Below, piece after piece: positions 1-8,195 of a DNA stretch of 64,000 bases (positions are counted from its first letter, which is position 1; each line of letters opens with the position of its first letter). Made by a program: the position numbers and the translations under genes. The notes beneath the pieces were generated by a model, which ran no database searches, had not been told where the DNA came from, and saw only the letters and a program-made list of their open reading frames with translations. Source of the DNA: Variovorax boronicumulans (GTDB taxonomy: Bacteria > Pseudomonadota > Gammaproteobacteria > Burkholderiales > Burkholderiaceae_C); the NCBI RefSeq assembly GCF_007677875.1, contig NZ_VEDO01000026.1, positions 1 through 64,000 on the forward strand. Reading direction: 5' to 3'.

Positions 1-170
1 GCGCATTGCACAACTCGCACCACTCACTGCGTTCGTTCAGCTCGAACAAGTGCAATGAGTCAGATGTTGAAGCGCGAGGTTCCCCGCGCCGCCCAGGCCA
101 CTGCGCTCCTCGGCGTGGGCACAGGGGCCCCGGCAGCGGGGTCACACACGGGCCATCGCTGCGCTCGGCC
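1..170 (+). repeat. Partial copy (right arm) of long palindromic repeat
   Basis: The first about 127 bases are identical to 59291-59417. After a short divergent stretch the 21-base unit GGGCCATCGCTGCGCTCGGC(C) is shared again (150-170, compare 59437-59457 and 59467-59487). The element is therefore the right half of the 714-bp palindrome at 58774-59487, and its left half would lie outside the window. It ends 14 bases before the ATG of the ATPase gene, much as the other copy ends 28 bases before a sheath gene. Apparent short reading frames inside it are repeat sequence, not genes. Confidence 0.85.
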
Positions 171-184
171 CTGGGATTGAACGC

Positions 185-2848
185 ATGACCATGCAGATCA
201 CCCGCCTGCGCGTCGAACAGCTGCGCCGCTTCCGCGCCCCGCTCGAACTCTCTGGCTTCACACCAGGCCTCAACATCCTGGCCGGCCCCAACGAGGCCGG
301 CAAGAGCACGCTGGTGCGCGCGATCCGCGCGGCCTTCTTCGAGCGCCACAAGTCCAGCATGGTCGAAGACCTCAAGCCCTGGGACGAAGGCAGCGGCGCC
401 GCGCCGCGCGTGGAGATCGACTTCGAACTCGCGGGCCAGCCGCACCGGCTGGTCAAGAGCTTCCTGGGCAGGAAACGCTGCGTGCTGGCCATCGGCACGC
501 GCCAGTTGGAAGGTGCCGAGGCGGAAGACCACCTGGCCCAGCTGTTCGGCTACGCCTACGCCAGCAAGGGCGCGAGCAAGGCCGAGTACCAGGGCATCCC
601 GGGCCTGCTGTGGGTGGAACAGGGCAGCGGGCAGGAGCTGGAGGTGCGCCACGCGCGCGAGCACCTGCATGATGCGCTGCACGGCCAAGGCCAGGACGAT
701 GCCCAGGCGGGCGCGCTGGCGGCCACCGGCGGCGACGCGCTGCTCGAGCGCCTTCGCAAGGAGCGCGCTGAACTGCTGACCGGCACCGGCAAGCCCACCG
801 GCGAACTCCGCCAGGCCATCGACGCCGCGGCCCGCCACCAAGCCGAGATCGCTGCGCTGGACGCCCAGATCGCGCAATACCGCGAACAGGTCGACCGGCT
901 CGACCAGCTGCGCCGCGCGCATGCCGCCGACGCCCGGCAGCAGCCGTGGGACGCGCTCGAACGCGAGCTGGCCCAGGCGCGCGCGCTGCAGGCCACGCTG
1001 GACGCCAGTGCCCGCCAGCTTGGCGAAGACCGCCAGCGCCTGGCGGACCTGGCCCGCACGCGCGAACTGCTGGGCCAGCGCCTGGCCGCATTCGGCCAGC
1101 AGCAAGACGACCTGGCCCTCCGCCAGGCTGCCCTCGCCCAGGCCGAGACGGACATGCAAGCGGCGGACGCCGCGGCAGCCCAGGCCCGGCAGGCTGCGGA
1201 TGCGGCCCAGGCCCAGGCGCAGGCCGCACAGTTGCAGGCCCTGGCGGCGCAGCAACAGGCGCTGCGCGACAGTCTGCAGCAGCAGCGCGCCCAGGCCCAG
1301 GCCGACGCCGCGCGTGCCGAGCAGGCCCTGCGCCGCGCCCAGGCCGCCCACGCCGAACTCGCGGCCCAGCGCGCCCAGGCCGCGGCGCTGCCCGCCGTCA
1401 GCGCCAGGCAGCTGCAGCAGCTGCGGGCCCTGGTGCAGGCGCGCGACCAGGCTGCGCTGCGCCACCAGGCTGTGGCCACGCGGCTGGCCTGGCAACTGCC
1501 GCCCGGCCAGCACCTGCAACTGGACACGCAGCCGCTGCCGGACCAGGGCGAGCTCTTGCTGGCCGCGACCGCGGTGCTGCGCCTGCCTGGCGGCGGCGAG
1601 CTGCGCATCACGCCCGGTGGCCAGGACCTGGCCGACCTGGCCCGCGCCGACCAGCAGGCCGGCCACCAGCTGCAGCAGGCCCTGGACATGCTGGGTCTGG
1701 CCGACCTCGCCGAAGCCGAGGCCCGGCTGGCCGCCTGCGTTGCCGCACAGGGCGCCGTGCAGCTGGCCGAACAGGCCCTGGCCATCGTCGCGCCGCAGGG
1801 GCTGGACGCGCTGCAGACCGCCTGCGTCCAGGCCCAGGCCCGCATCCAGACGGCCGACGCCGCGCTCGCCCGCCTGCCGGCCGCGGCACAGCACCCTGTG
1901 CCAGCCGCCGAGGCCGCAGCCGCCGACAAGGCCGCGCAGCAGGCCTTGGCCATCGCACGCGAAGCCCTGGCCAAGGCCCAGGCGCAGCAGGCCGCGGCCG
2001 GCAGCCGGCGCGATGCGGCGCGCACCGAGCTGCAAGCCGCCCAGGCCCGCCTCGCCGCGCCCGAGCGCGCCGCCCAGCAGGAGGCCGCCCAACAGCAGCT
2101 GCTGCAGACGCAGGCCGAGCACCAGGCGCTGGATGCGCGCGTGGCGCAGACGGCCGCCAGCCTGCAATCGGCACGGCCCGACATCGTGGCCCAGGACATC
2201 GCGCGGCTCGCGCGCAGCACCGAGCAGCTGCGCGCGGACCACCAGCAGCGCCACGAGCAGATCCTGGTGCTGCAGAGCGCACTGCAGCAGGCCGGCGCCC
2301 ACGGCATGGAAGAGCAGCGCGCCGCGCTCGATGGCGAACTGCAGCGTGCGCTGCGCCGCCAGCACGAGCTGCAGCGCCGCGCCGCCGCGCTCGACCTGCT
2401 CTGCGAACGCCTGCAGGCAAGACGCCAAGCCACGCTGGCGCGCCTGCAGGCGCCGCTGGCCCAGCGCCTGCAGCACTACCTGCCGTTGCTGCTGCCCGGC
2501 GCCAGCGTGCAGATCGACGAGCAGCTGGCGCCCGCGCTGCTGACGCGGCCACGCAGTTCAGGCGCGCTGGAAGCCGGCGCGGTGGACGCGCTGAGCTTCG
2601 GCGCCCGCGAGCAGCTGGGCCTGATCAGCCGCTTCGCCTACGCCGATTTGCTGCAGCAGGCAGGCCGGCCCACGCTGCTGATCCTGGACGACGCGCTCGT
2701 GCACAGCGACAGCGAACGCCTGACCCAGATGAAGCGCGTGCTGTTCGATGCCGCACAGCGCCACCAGGTGCTGCTGTTCACCTGCCACCCCGCGCTGTGG
2801 CGCGACATGGGCGTGGCCGTGCGCACGCTGGAAAGCGCCAACGGCTGA
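185..2848 (+). CDS. SMC/SbcC/YhaN-like AAA ATPase with long coiled coil
   Basis: 887 aa. The N-terminal half of an ABC-type ATPase head is present, with Walker A GPNEAGKST at residues 34-42. About 700 residues of Ala/Gln/Arg/Leu-rich heptad sequence typical of coiled coil follow. The C-terminal half head has the signature-like SFGAREQLG (about 804-812) and Walker B LLILDD (about 831-836) followed by a HSD. This architecture is shared by SbcC, RecN-like and YhaN proteins that handle DNA ends, often with an SbcD-type nuclease partner. No partner is visible here; it could lie upstream, outside the window. An in-frame second ATG at 191 is an alternative start. The gene is followed 63 bp later by a J-domain gene. 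The ATPase class is secure; the substrate is inference. Confidence 0.85.
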   Translation: MTMQITRLRVEQLRRFRAPLELSGFTPGLNILAGPNEAGKSTLVRAIRAAFFERHKSSMVEDLKPWDEGSGAAPRVEIDFELAGQPHRLVKSFLGRKRCVLAIGTRQLEGAEAEDHLAQLFGYAYASKGASKAEYQGIPGLLWVEQGSGQELEVRHAREHLHDALHGQGQDDAQAGALAATGGDALLERLRKERAELLTGTGKPTGELRQAIDAAARHQAEIAALDAQIAQYREQVDRLDQLRRAHAADARQQPWDALERELAQARALQATLDASARQLGEDRQRLADLARTRELLGQRLAAFGQQQDDLALRQAALAQAETDMQAADAAAAQARQAADAAQAQAQAAQLQALAAQQQALRDSLQQQRAQAQADAARAEQALRRAQAAHAELAAQRAQAAALPAVSARQLQQLRALVQARDQAALRHQAVATRLAWQLPPGQHLQLDTQPLPDQGELLLAATAVLRLPGGGELRITPGGQDLADLARADQQAGHQLQQALDMLGLADLAEAEARLAACVAAQGAVQLAEQALAIVAPQGLDALQTACVQAQARIQTADAALARLPAAAQHPVPAAEAAAADKAAQQALAIAREALAKAQAQQAAAGSRRDAARTELQAAQARLAAPERAAQQEAAQQQLLQTQAEHQALDARVAQTAASLQSARPDIVAQDIARLARSTEQLRADHQQRHEQILVLQSALQQAGAHGMEEQRAALDGELQRALRRQHELQRRAAALDLLCERLQARRQATLARLQAPLAQRLQHYLPLLLPGASVQIDEQLAPALLTRPRSSGALEAGAVDALSFGAREQLGLISRFAYADLLQQAGRPTLLILDDALVHSDSERLTQMKRVLFDAAQRHQVLLFTCHPALWRDMGVAVRTLESANG

Positions 2849-2855
2849 GCCCACC

Positions 2856-2861
2856 TACAAT
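2856..2861 (+). promoter_or_regulatory. Possible -10 element (TACAAT) before the J-domain gene
   Basis: TACAAT matches the sigma-70 -10 consensus at five of six positions and lies 50 bases before the J-domain ATG, in the short gap after the ATPase gene. No convincing -35 hexamer is visible at 16-18 bases upstream, so it may be a weak internal promoter or chance. Confidence 0.3.
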
Positions 2862-2911
2862 CGCTGCCTTTTGCCGTTCGCCGCCACCTGCGGACCGCAG
2901 CAAGACGCCGC

Positions 2912-3187
2912 ATGCAAGACCACTATCTCGCCCTGGGTGTCAGCCCTGGCGCGAGCCTGGCGGACATCAAGAAGGCCTACCGCCACCAGGCCGCCCTGCA
3001 CCACCCGGACCGCAGCACCGCCCCCGATGCCGCCGCCCGTTTCCGCGCCGTCCAGGAGGCCTACGAAGTGCTCGGCGACGAGGCCCGCCGCGAGGCCTAC
3101 GACAACAACCGCAAGCGCAACCTGCTCGACGACCCGCTGGAAACGGCGCGCGGGATCTGGGCAGACTATTTCCAGAAGCTCATTTAG
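2912..3187 (+). CDS. Small J-domain protein (DnaJ-like co-chaperone)
   Basis: 91 aa that are almost only a J domain: helix I/II ([20 protein letters not shown]), the diagnostic HPD at 31-33, then helix III/IV ([21 protein letters not shown]). J domains stimulate the ATPase of an Hsp70. The zinc-finger and substrate-binding domains of DnaJ are absent, so this is a class III J protein whose short tail ([12 protein letters not shown]) may supply specificity. It sits between the SMC-like ATPase and a gene starting 6 bases after its stop, so it is probably cotranscribed with them. No Hsp70 gene lies in the window. Family is certain; the client is unknown. Confidence 0.9.
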   Translation: MQDHYLALGVSPGASLADIKKAYRHQAALHHPDRSTAPDAAARFRAVQEAYEVLGDEARREAYDNNRKRNLLDDPLETARGIWADYFQKLI

Positions 3188-3193
3188 CCCCCG

Positions 3194-3769
3194 ATGCACG
3201 TTTCTCCTTTCTTCCGCAACCTGCGCAGCGCCTACCTGGCCGAACTCGACGACATGCGCCAGGACTCCGAAGGCGCCAATGTGCTGGACCGGCGGCTGGC
3301 CGAACGGCGCAAGGAAATCGGCTTCCTGGTCGCCATGCTGGAGCTGAGCCCCGAGATGGTGGCCGTGGTGCTGCACAAGGCCTTCCAGTTCCGCTCCGGC
3401 CCGGCCATGGAGCGCCTGCTGGCCTGCGAAGCTGGCAACCTGACCGCCTGGGACAGCCTCAGCGAAGACATCGTGATCGCCCCCTGGGCCCAAGCGACGG
3501 TGCAGCAGCTGCGCAAGCACCCGGCCGGCGACAACTTCCTCAGCGTGGCCGCCGCGCTGGAATACATGGTCGGCAGCAGCCGGCATGCCGCCGATGGCGC
3601 GGACCAGGGCGATGACGCGGACGACGCGGATGCCGGGCACGACGACGACCGCGACGCTGAAGACCGCCAGCCCCTCTCGGCCGACGACCTGGACGACGCC
3701 GACGCCCAAACCCGCGAAGACGCGCGCGCCGACTGGATGGCCGAGCAAGGCTTCGACCGCAAGGATTGA
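3194..3769 (+). CDS. Uncharacterised protein with acidic C-terminal tail
   Basis: 191 aa, family not recognised. The first about 125 residues look like a compact, helical, soluble domain (LDRRLAERRKEIGFLVAMLE, then short Leu/Ala-rich helices). Residues about 130-185 are strikingly acidic (runs such as DDADDADAGHDDD). No signal peptide, membrane segment or catalytic motif is visible. It starts 6 bases after the J-domain gene and ends 2 bases before the next ATG, so tight cotranscription and probably coupled translation are likely. Context suggests it works with the J protein, possibly as an adaptor or client; that is inference only. Confidence 0.75.
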   Translation: MHVSPFFRNLRSAYLAELDDMRQDSEGANVLDRRLAERRKEIGFLVAMLELSPEMVAVVLHKAFQFRSGPAMERLLACEAGNLTAWDSLSEDIVIAPWAQATVQQLRKHPAGDNFLSVAAALEYMVGSSRHAADGADQGDDADDADAGHDDDRDAEDRQPLSADDLDDADAQTREDARADWMAEQGFDRKD

Positions 3770-3771
3770 GC

Positions 3772-4521
3772 ATGAGCAACCACCTCGCCCTGATCGAGAA
3801 AACCCAGAGCCTGATCGCCGCTGGCGACATCGCCGGCGCCGAATCGGCCCTCACCGAACTGGCCGACGCCGAGGGCGACCGCGCGCTGATGGTGGTGCTG
3901 GACGAGCTCGCGCCCAAGGACGTCCTGGCCATCATGCGCGAGTACGACCCTTCGCGCGAATCGGTCGTGAACCTCTTGGTCACGCCCGAGCAGTTCGCGC
4001 GCGCCATCGTCATCGAGAAGCGCTACAAGGACCTCACGCACACGCATCTGCGCGGCATGGTGAACTCCATCGTCTTCCGCGAGGACGCCGACCCTGTCGC
4101 CTTCCTGACCGCCGTGGGCGACCTGGAAGGCGGCAGCGAGGCCATGGCCAACTACTTCGCCGAGAAGTGGGCCCGCATCGAAGCCTTCGCGCGCACCGGC
4201 ACCTTCGACACCGTGGAGGAGGACGGCGAGATGCTGTCCGAGCAGGCGCTGCTGGGCTCGGCCTACGCCAGCCCGCGCGTCGAGCGCGAGGAGGTGGCCG
4301 ACCAGGACTGGATGGAACTGGCCTGGCTGATGCGCTACGAGTGCCCCGACCTGTTCACCGAGATGCTGCTGGTGCTGCGCGCCCAGGCGCGTGCCCACCA
4401 CCTGGGCGCCGAGGACGAGGAAGAGGCCGGCGAAGAGGACGCGCGCGTGGAAACCAAGGACACCGACCGCGGCCGCAGCACCCCTGCCGCGCGCGAGGAC
4501 GATGAAGAGTCCGCGATTTGA
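3772..4521 (+). CDS. Uncharacterised helical acidic protein in J-domain cluster
   Basis: 249 aa from the ATG at 3772. A TTG at 3766 in the same frame overlaps the upstream stop and is less likely. The family is not recognised. It is mostly alpha-helical (SLIAAGDIAGAESALTELAD; then a phrase pairing ELAPKD with VLAIMREYDPS), and the last about 40 residues are charged and acid-rich (EDEEEAGEEDARVE). No transmembrane or enzymatic motif is seen. Its gap of 2 bases from the previous gene makes a stable operon likely. A copy of the three-copy 3' repeat element begins 8 bases after its stop. Confidence 0.75.
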   Translation: MSNHLALIEKTQSLIAAGDIAGAESALTELADAEGDRALMVVLDELAPKDVLAIMREYDPSRESVVNLLVTPEQFARAIVIEKRYKDLTHTHLRGMVNSIVFREDADPVAFLTAVGDLEGGSEAMANYFAEKWARIEAFARTGTFDTVEEDGEMLSEQALLGSAYASPRVEREEVADQDWMELAWLMRYECPDLFTEMLLVLRAQARAHHLGAEDEEEAGEEDARVETKDTDRGRSTPAAREDDEESAI

Positions 4522-4529
4522 TGACTCTT

Positions 4530-4655
4530 CCCCGTTTGGCTGGCGCACTTCGTGTAGCCAGCCCATCCCCCCTTCGGGGGCGCCGCCAGCGGCCGGGCAG
4601 AGCCCGCTCCGCGGCATCCGCTGACGTGGCCTGCTCCGCGGCCTTCGGAGCAGCG
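4530..4655 (+). repeat. Gene-end repeat element, copy A
   Basis: One of three copies (see 9170-9297 and 45850-45960). It starts CCCCGTTTGG 8 bases after a stop codon, in the same orientation as the gene. Its first hairpin is GGCTGGC (4538-4544) pairing with GCCAGCC (4557-4563); a C-rich/G-rich second hairpin (CCCCCCTTCGGGGG) follows, then a conserved stretch ending in GGCCTGCTCCGCGGCC. The hairpin stem differs from the other copies at several positions, but pairing is kept by matching changes in both arms. Confidence 0.85.
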
Positions 4656-4710
4656 GCTCGCGTGTCGGAGCCGTTCTTCGTGGCCGGTGCGCAGCACCAG
4701 GACCTGTGAG

Positions 4711-5928
4711 ATGACTGACTTCCCCGCCCAGGCCGTCGCGCTGTTCGACGAGCGCCCCTTCTTCGAGAGGGCGCTGCAGCACGGCGTGCGCCACGGCATC
4801 CTCGTGCCCGAGAAGCTGGCCGCGATGTGCCAGGAGGCGCCCAAGGGCATGGTGCAGATCGCGCGCTACTTCGGCACCGAGTACCTGCGGCCCGACCTCG
4901 AACTGGCGCGCGCACGCCTGGTCAACCTCGTGAGCCTGTACCTGGAGGATTCCTGCGGCGGCGATCTGGACCGCGCGGCCCAATCCCTGCGCGACCACAG
5001 CCTGCTGTCGCGCTCCAAGGGCGGCTCGGACATGCTCAAGGCGCTGATCGTGATGCCGCAGAGCAGCCACTTCGGCATGCAGGAAGACCGCGTCTTCGAG
5101 GACAAGCACATCCCCTTGCTGGCCAGGTGGTCGCTGCGCAGCCTGACCGAGGTGCAGGCCGAGCGCGCCGCGCGCAGCCATGCCGCGACGCTGGTGGAGG
5201 CGGCGATCTGGATGGCCGCGCAATTCGGGCTGGACGCCGACGACCTGGAAGACGCCGGCAAGGACGCCGAGGCCGTGCTGCGCACCGCCCTGCTAGTGCA
5301 CGCCTGCCGGCGCAACGCCATGTCCGACTGGCCCGCCTTCGAGAAGATGGTGCTGGGCCTGCGCAAGAAGTACGCCGATCCAGCCAAGGTGCCCCTGGCC
5401 CTGCCCAAGGGCCTGCCGCCCGCCTACGCCGCGGTCGTGCAGTCCGTGCTGGACTCCGTCGTACAGGATTTGCCCCGGATCCTCGACGCCTCGGTCGGCG
5501 TGCGCAAGCTTTTCGACCAGACGCCGGCCTTCCTGGGCCGCTACTTCTGGTCCGAGGACCCGCTGGCCGAGATCGAGCACCACGCCCGCAGCACCAGCGC
5601 CGTATGGGACAAGGCCACCGAAGGCCACAGCGACGACAGCGCGCTGCTGACGCTGTTCCTGCGCATCGCCACGGGCGGCAGGCACGCCACGCTCATCAGC
5701 GAGAAGACCGCGCTGGCCTTGGTCAAAAAGATCCAGAAGTCGGGCCTGGATGCCGAACTGCCGCGCCGGTTCATCGCCGAGCATGCGCCCGCGGATCTGC
5801 GCGCCGACTACCTGCAGTTGTGGAACGCCTTCATCGCCGAGGCCGGGCCCGTGCTGCGCAGCGACCAGGTGCACGCCACGGCGGACGCGCTGGCGCTGCT
5901 GCGGCGGGAATGCAACGTCGGGGGCTGA
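4711..5928 (+). CDS. Uncharacterised 405-aa soluble protein
   Basis: 405 aa from the ATG at 4711; a GTG upstream in frame would begin in repeat DNA. The family is not recognised. The sequence is helix-rich and soluble, with no signal peptide or membrane segment. It includes a conserved-looking block around KGGSDMLKALIVMPQ (about 108-122), an acidic helix (DADDLEDAGKDAEAV) and a C-terminal region ending LLRRECNVGG. It is the last co-directional gene after the ATPase/J-domain set, separated from it by 189 bp that hold the repeat element. It may belong to the same operon. It converges with the citrate-synthase-like gene 7 bp away. Confidence 0.75.
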   Translation: MTDFPAQAVALFDERPFFERALQHGVRHGILVPEKLAAMCQEAPKGMVQIARYFGTEYLRPDLELARARLVNLVSLYLEDSCGGDLDRAAQSLRDHSLLSRSKGGSDMLKALIVMPQSSHFGMQEDRVFEDKHIPLLARWSLRSLTEVQAERAARSHAATLVEAAIWMAAQFGLDADDLEDAGKDAEAVLRTALLVHACRRNAMSDWPAFEKMVLGLRKKYADPAKVPLALPKGLPPAYAAVVQSVLDSVVQDLPRILDASVGVRKLFDQTPAFLGRYFWSEDPLAEIEHHARSTSAVWDKATEGHSDDSALLTLFLRIATGGRHATLISEKTALALVKKIQKSGLDAELPRRFIAEHAPADLRADYLQLWNAFIAEAGPVLRSDQVHATADALALLRRECNVGG

Positions 5929-5935
5929 TGCGTCT

Positions 5936-7108
5936 TCAGGTGCGGATGGAGTCTGCGACGTTCGCACCCTCCGGCACCGCCCCCACATAACGCCCACGCG
6001 GCCGGATCACCTGGGTCACGCCCAGCTGCTCGATGCTGTGCGCCAGCAGCCCCACGCTGCGGGCCGTGGCCATGATGCCAAAGGCCGCGTCGGGCGGCAG
6101 GCCGTGGTGCGCGACCAGTGCGGCCAATGCGACATCGACATTGGGCTGCAGGCCCGTGAGCGCGGTCACGCGTTCGATGAAACGCGCGATCACCGGCGGT
6201 GGCTCGAAGCGCGCCAGCAGCGCAGCGCCGCGCGGGTCGCCGTCCGGGTACAGGAAGTGGCCGAAGCCGGCGAACGGCTGGCCGGTGGACAGGTAGTGCG
6301 CCACCACCTGCTCCTCGCCCAGGCGCTCGACCTCGGCGAACAGCGCACGCACGCGCCCCGAGGCATCGCCGTGCAGCGGGCCTGACAGCGTGGCGAGCCC
6401 GGCCAGCAGGCAGGCCGGCAACGAGGCCCCGTTGGATGCCGCGATGCGCGCGGCGAAGGCCGAGCTCGTGAGCTCGTGGTCCAGCAGCAGCACCATGGCC
6501 GTGCGCAGCAGCTCGGCCACCACGGGGGTCTGGTTCCAGCCGCGCGCCAGGCGCTGGTGCAATGGTCCGGTGCCCGGCCCGGCACCGAAGGCATCGGCCA
6601 CCAGGCCCACGAGGCCCTGGCCCTCCTGGTGCAGCACACGCGTGAGACGTCCGCGCGTGGAGTGGCCCGAGGCGGCCAGCTGTGCCAGTGCCGTGAACGC
6701 GGCAGCGCGGCCGGCCGGGCCGGCGGGCTTGCCCCCGACCGAAGCGAAGTCCACGGGCTGCTCCGCCTCCCACATCCACTGTGCAGCCTCTTCGAGCGTG
6801 GCCGATTCGGCCAGCGCCACGGCATCGCGCCCACGGTAGTGCGGCCTGCCCTTGAAGAAGGCCGTCAGCGCCGTGGGAATGCTGGGCTCGGCACCGAACA
6901 AGGTGTTGGTGGCCAGCGTCTCGTGCTTGCGGCCGGCCTGCTTGCGCTTGGCCAGGGCCGCCACGTGCTCGGCGCGGTACAGGCTGCGCCGCGTTTCGGC
7001 CGGGTCGGGCATGACCTCCAGCTTGCCGCGGCTCACGTAGGCGTACACGGTCTGCGCGCGCACACCAAGTTGGCGGCACGCCTCGTCCATCGAGATCCAG
7101 GAGGACAT
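5936..7108 (-). CDS. Citrate-synthase-family protein with N-terminal helix-turn-helix
   Basis: 390 aa. Residues 1-55 form a MerR/excisionase-type helix-turn-helix (ISMDEACRQLGVRAQTVYAY). The rest is a citrate-synthase fold that keeps all three catalytic positions: His246 in GPLHG, His284 in GFGH followed by DPR, and Asp325 in PNVD; the helper DHEL is at 210-213. It should therefore condense an acyl-CoA with an oxo acid, and might also bind DNA. The length (390) is slightly short for the enzyme part. It is divergent from the hydroxyacid dehydrogenase operon, with an AT-rich operator-like palindrome between. Enzyme family is secure; substrate and DNA binding are inferred. Confidence 0.85.
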   Translation of the reverse strand: MSSWISMDEACRQLGVRAQTVYAYVSRGKLEVMPDPAETRRSLYRAEHVAALAKRKQAGRKHETLATNTLFGAEPSIPTALTAFFKGRPHYRGRDAVALAESATLEEAAQWMWEAEQPVDFASVGGKPAGPAGRAAAFTALAQLAASGHSTRGRLTRVLHQEGQGLVGLVADAFGAGPGTGPLHQRLARGWNQTPVVAELLRTAMVLLLDHELTSSAFAARIAASNGASLPACLLAGLATLSGPLHGDASGRVRALFAEVERLGEEQVVAHYLSTGQPFAGFGHFLYPDGDPRGAALLARFEPPPVIARFIERVTALTGLQPNVDVALAALVAHHGLPPDAAFGIMATARSVGLLAHSIEQLGVTQVIRPRGRYVGAVPEGANVADSIRT

Positions 7109-7131
7109 GGTCCGGGTCGTAGTGACTATAT

Positions 7132-7154
7132 ATATTGATTTTATACATCAATAT
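7132..7154. promoter_or_regulatory. Perfect inverted repeat between divergent promoters
   Basis: ATATTGAT (7132-7139), 7-base spacer, ATCAATAT (7147-7154): 8-bp perfect arms in an AT-rich island (about 7124-7180) that stands out from the GC-rich surroundings. A further ATCAA half-site follows at 7165-7169. It lies 24 bases before the citrate-synthase-like ATG and upstream of the opposite operon, where an operator for both would be expected. The HTH of the citrate-synthase-like protein is the nearest candidate binder (inference). Confidence 0.6.
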
Positions 7155-7183
7155 TTACATGTGCATCAACATAAAACTACGAT
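7154..7183 (+). promoter_or_regulatory. Candidate sigma-70 promoter for the hydroxyacid dehydrogenase operon
   Basis: TTTACA (7154-7159), 18-base spacer, TACGAT (7178-7183), 33 bases before the ATG. Five of six and four of six matches to consensus. The -35 overlaps the end of the palindrome, so a protein bound there would block RNA polymerase. Confidence 0.45.
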
Positions 7184-7216
7184 GCGCCACCCTCTGCCAA
7201 CCGCCCTGCGAATGCC

Positions 7217-8170
7217 ATGAAACCGCGCGTCCTCCAGCTCAATCCCATCCTGATCCCGGCCATCAACGAAGCGCTGGCCGCGCGCTACGAGGTGCACAAG
7301 TACTTCGAGCTCAAGGACCCCGCCGGCTGGATGCGCGAGCACGGCGCGACCATCCAGGCCGTGACCACGGGCGGCCACACCGGCATCTCGCGCGCGCTGC
7401 TGGAGCAGATGCCCAATCTCAAGGTGGTGGCCGTCAACGGTGTCGGCACCGATGCCGTGGACCTGGCCTACTGCCGCGAACGCGGCCTGCCGGTGACGGC
7501 CACGCTGGGCGCCCTCACCGAAGACGTGGCCGACCTGGCCATCGGCCTCTTGATCGCGGCCTGCCGCAACCTCTGCGCGGGCGACCGCTTCGTGCGCGCC
7601 GGCCTGTGGGAGGCGAATCCCTCGCCGAGCGCGATCCCGCTGGCGCGCCGCTTCTCGGGCATGCGCGTGGGCATCGTCGGCCTGGGGCGTGTGGGCCGTG
7701 CTGTCGCCGTGCGCGCCGCCGCCTTCGGCTGCCCCATCAGCTACACCGACCTGCGCGCCATGGACGACGTGCCCTACACCTTCGTCGCCAACCTGGTGGA
7801 CCTGGCCCGCGCGTCCGACGCGCTGGTGCTGTGCGCCGCGGCCGACAAGGCCGAAGGCATCGTCAACGCGGCCGTGCTCGACGCGCTTGGCCCGCGCGGC
7901 TTCCTCGTCAACGTGGCGCGCGGCCGGCTCGTCAACGAGGCCGACCTGACCGAGGCCCTGGTGGCCGGCCGCATCGCCGGCGCAGGGCTGGACGTGTTCG
8001 TCGACGAGCCGCGCGTGCCGCAGGCGCTGCGCGAACACGAACAGGTGACGCTGCAGGCGCACCGTGCCAGCGCCACCTGGGAAACGCGCACGGCCATGGC
8101 GCAGATGGTGCTCGACGCCGTCGACCAGGCCCTGGCCGGCCAGCGTCCCACGATGAGCCTGACGACCTGA
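7217..8170 (+). CDS. D-isomer-specific 2-hydroxyacid dehydrogenase
   Basis: 317 aa, the usual size of GhrB/hydroxypyruvate reductase-type enzymes. Nucleotide-binding GLGRVGRA at 155-162, then the catalytic triad of the family: Arg235 (NVARGR), Glu264 (DEP) and His282 (QAHRAS). It interconverts a 2-oxo acid and a D-2-hydroxy acid with NAD(P)H in the cytoplasm. The second Asp normally ending strand beta-2 in NAD-specific members appears as TDLR, where Arg at 180 would suit NADPH (inference). First gene of an operon with two Bug receptors, an FAH hydrolase and an SDR, so it probably acts on an imported organic acid. Family is sure, substrate is not. Confidence 0.9.
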   Translation: MKPRVLQLNPILIPAINEALAARYEVHKYFELKDPAGWMREHGATIQAVTTGGHTGISRALLEQMPNLKVVAVNGVGTDAVDLAYCRERGLPVTATLGALTEDVADLAIGLLIAACRNLCAGDRFVRAGLWEANPSPSAIPLARRFSGMRVGIVGLGRVGRAVAVRAAAFGCPISYTDLRAMDDVPYTFVANLVDLARASDALVLCAAADKAEGIVNAAVLDALGPRGFLVNVARGRLVNEADLTEALVAGRIAGAGLDVFVDEPRVPQALREHEQVTLQAHRASATWETRTAMAQMVLDAVDQALAGQRPTMSLTT

Positions 8171-8195
8171 CCCCTACCCCACTTCGGAGACACCC

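Noticed and set aside
453-3615. Long overlapping open frames on both strands across the ATPase gene (for example 946-3615 plus and 556-2433 minus)
   Set aside because: Their translations are Ala/Arg/Pro-rich with no family pattern. They are a product of GC-rich codon bias and conflict with the ATPase frame, which has Walker motifs.
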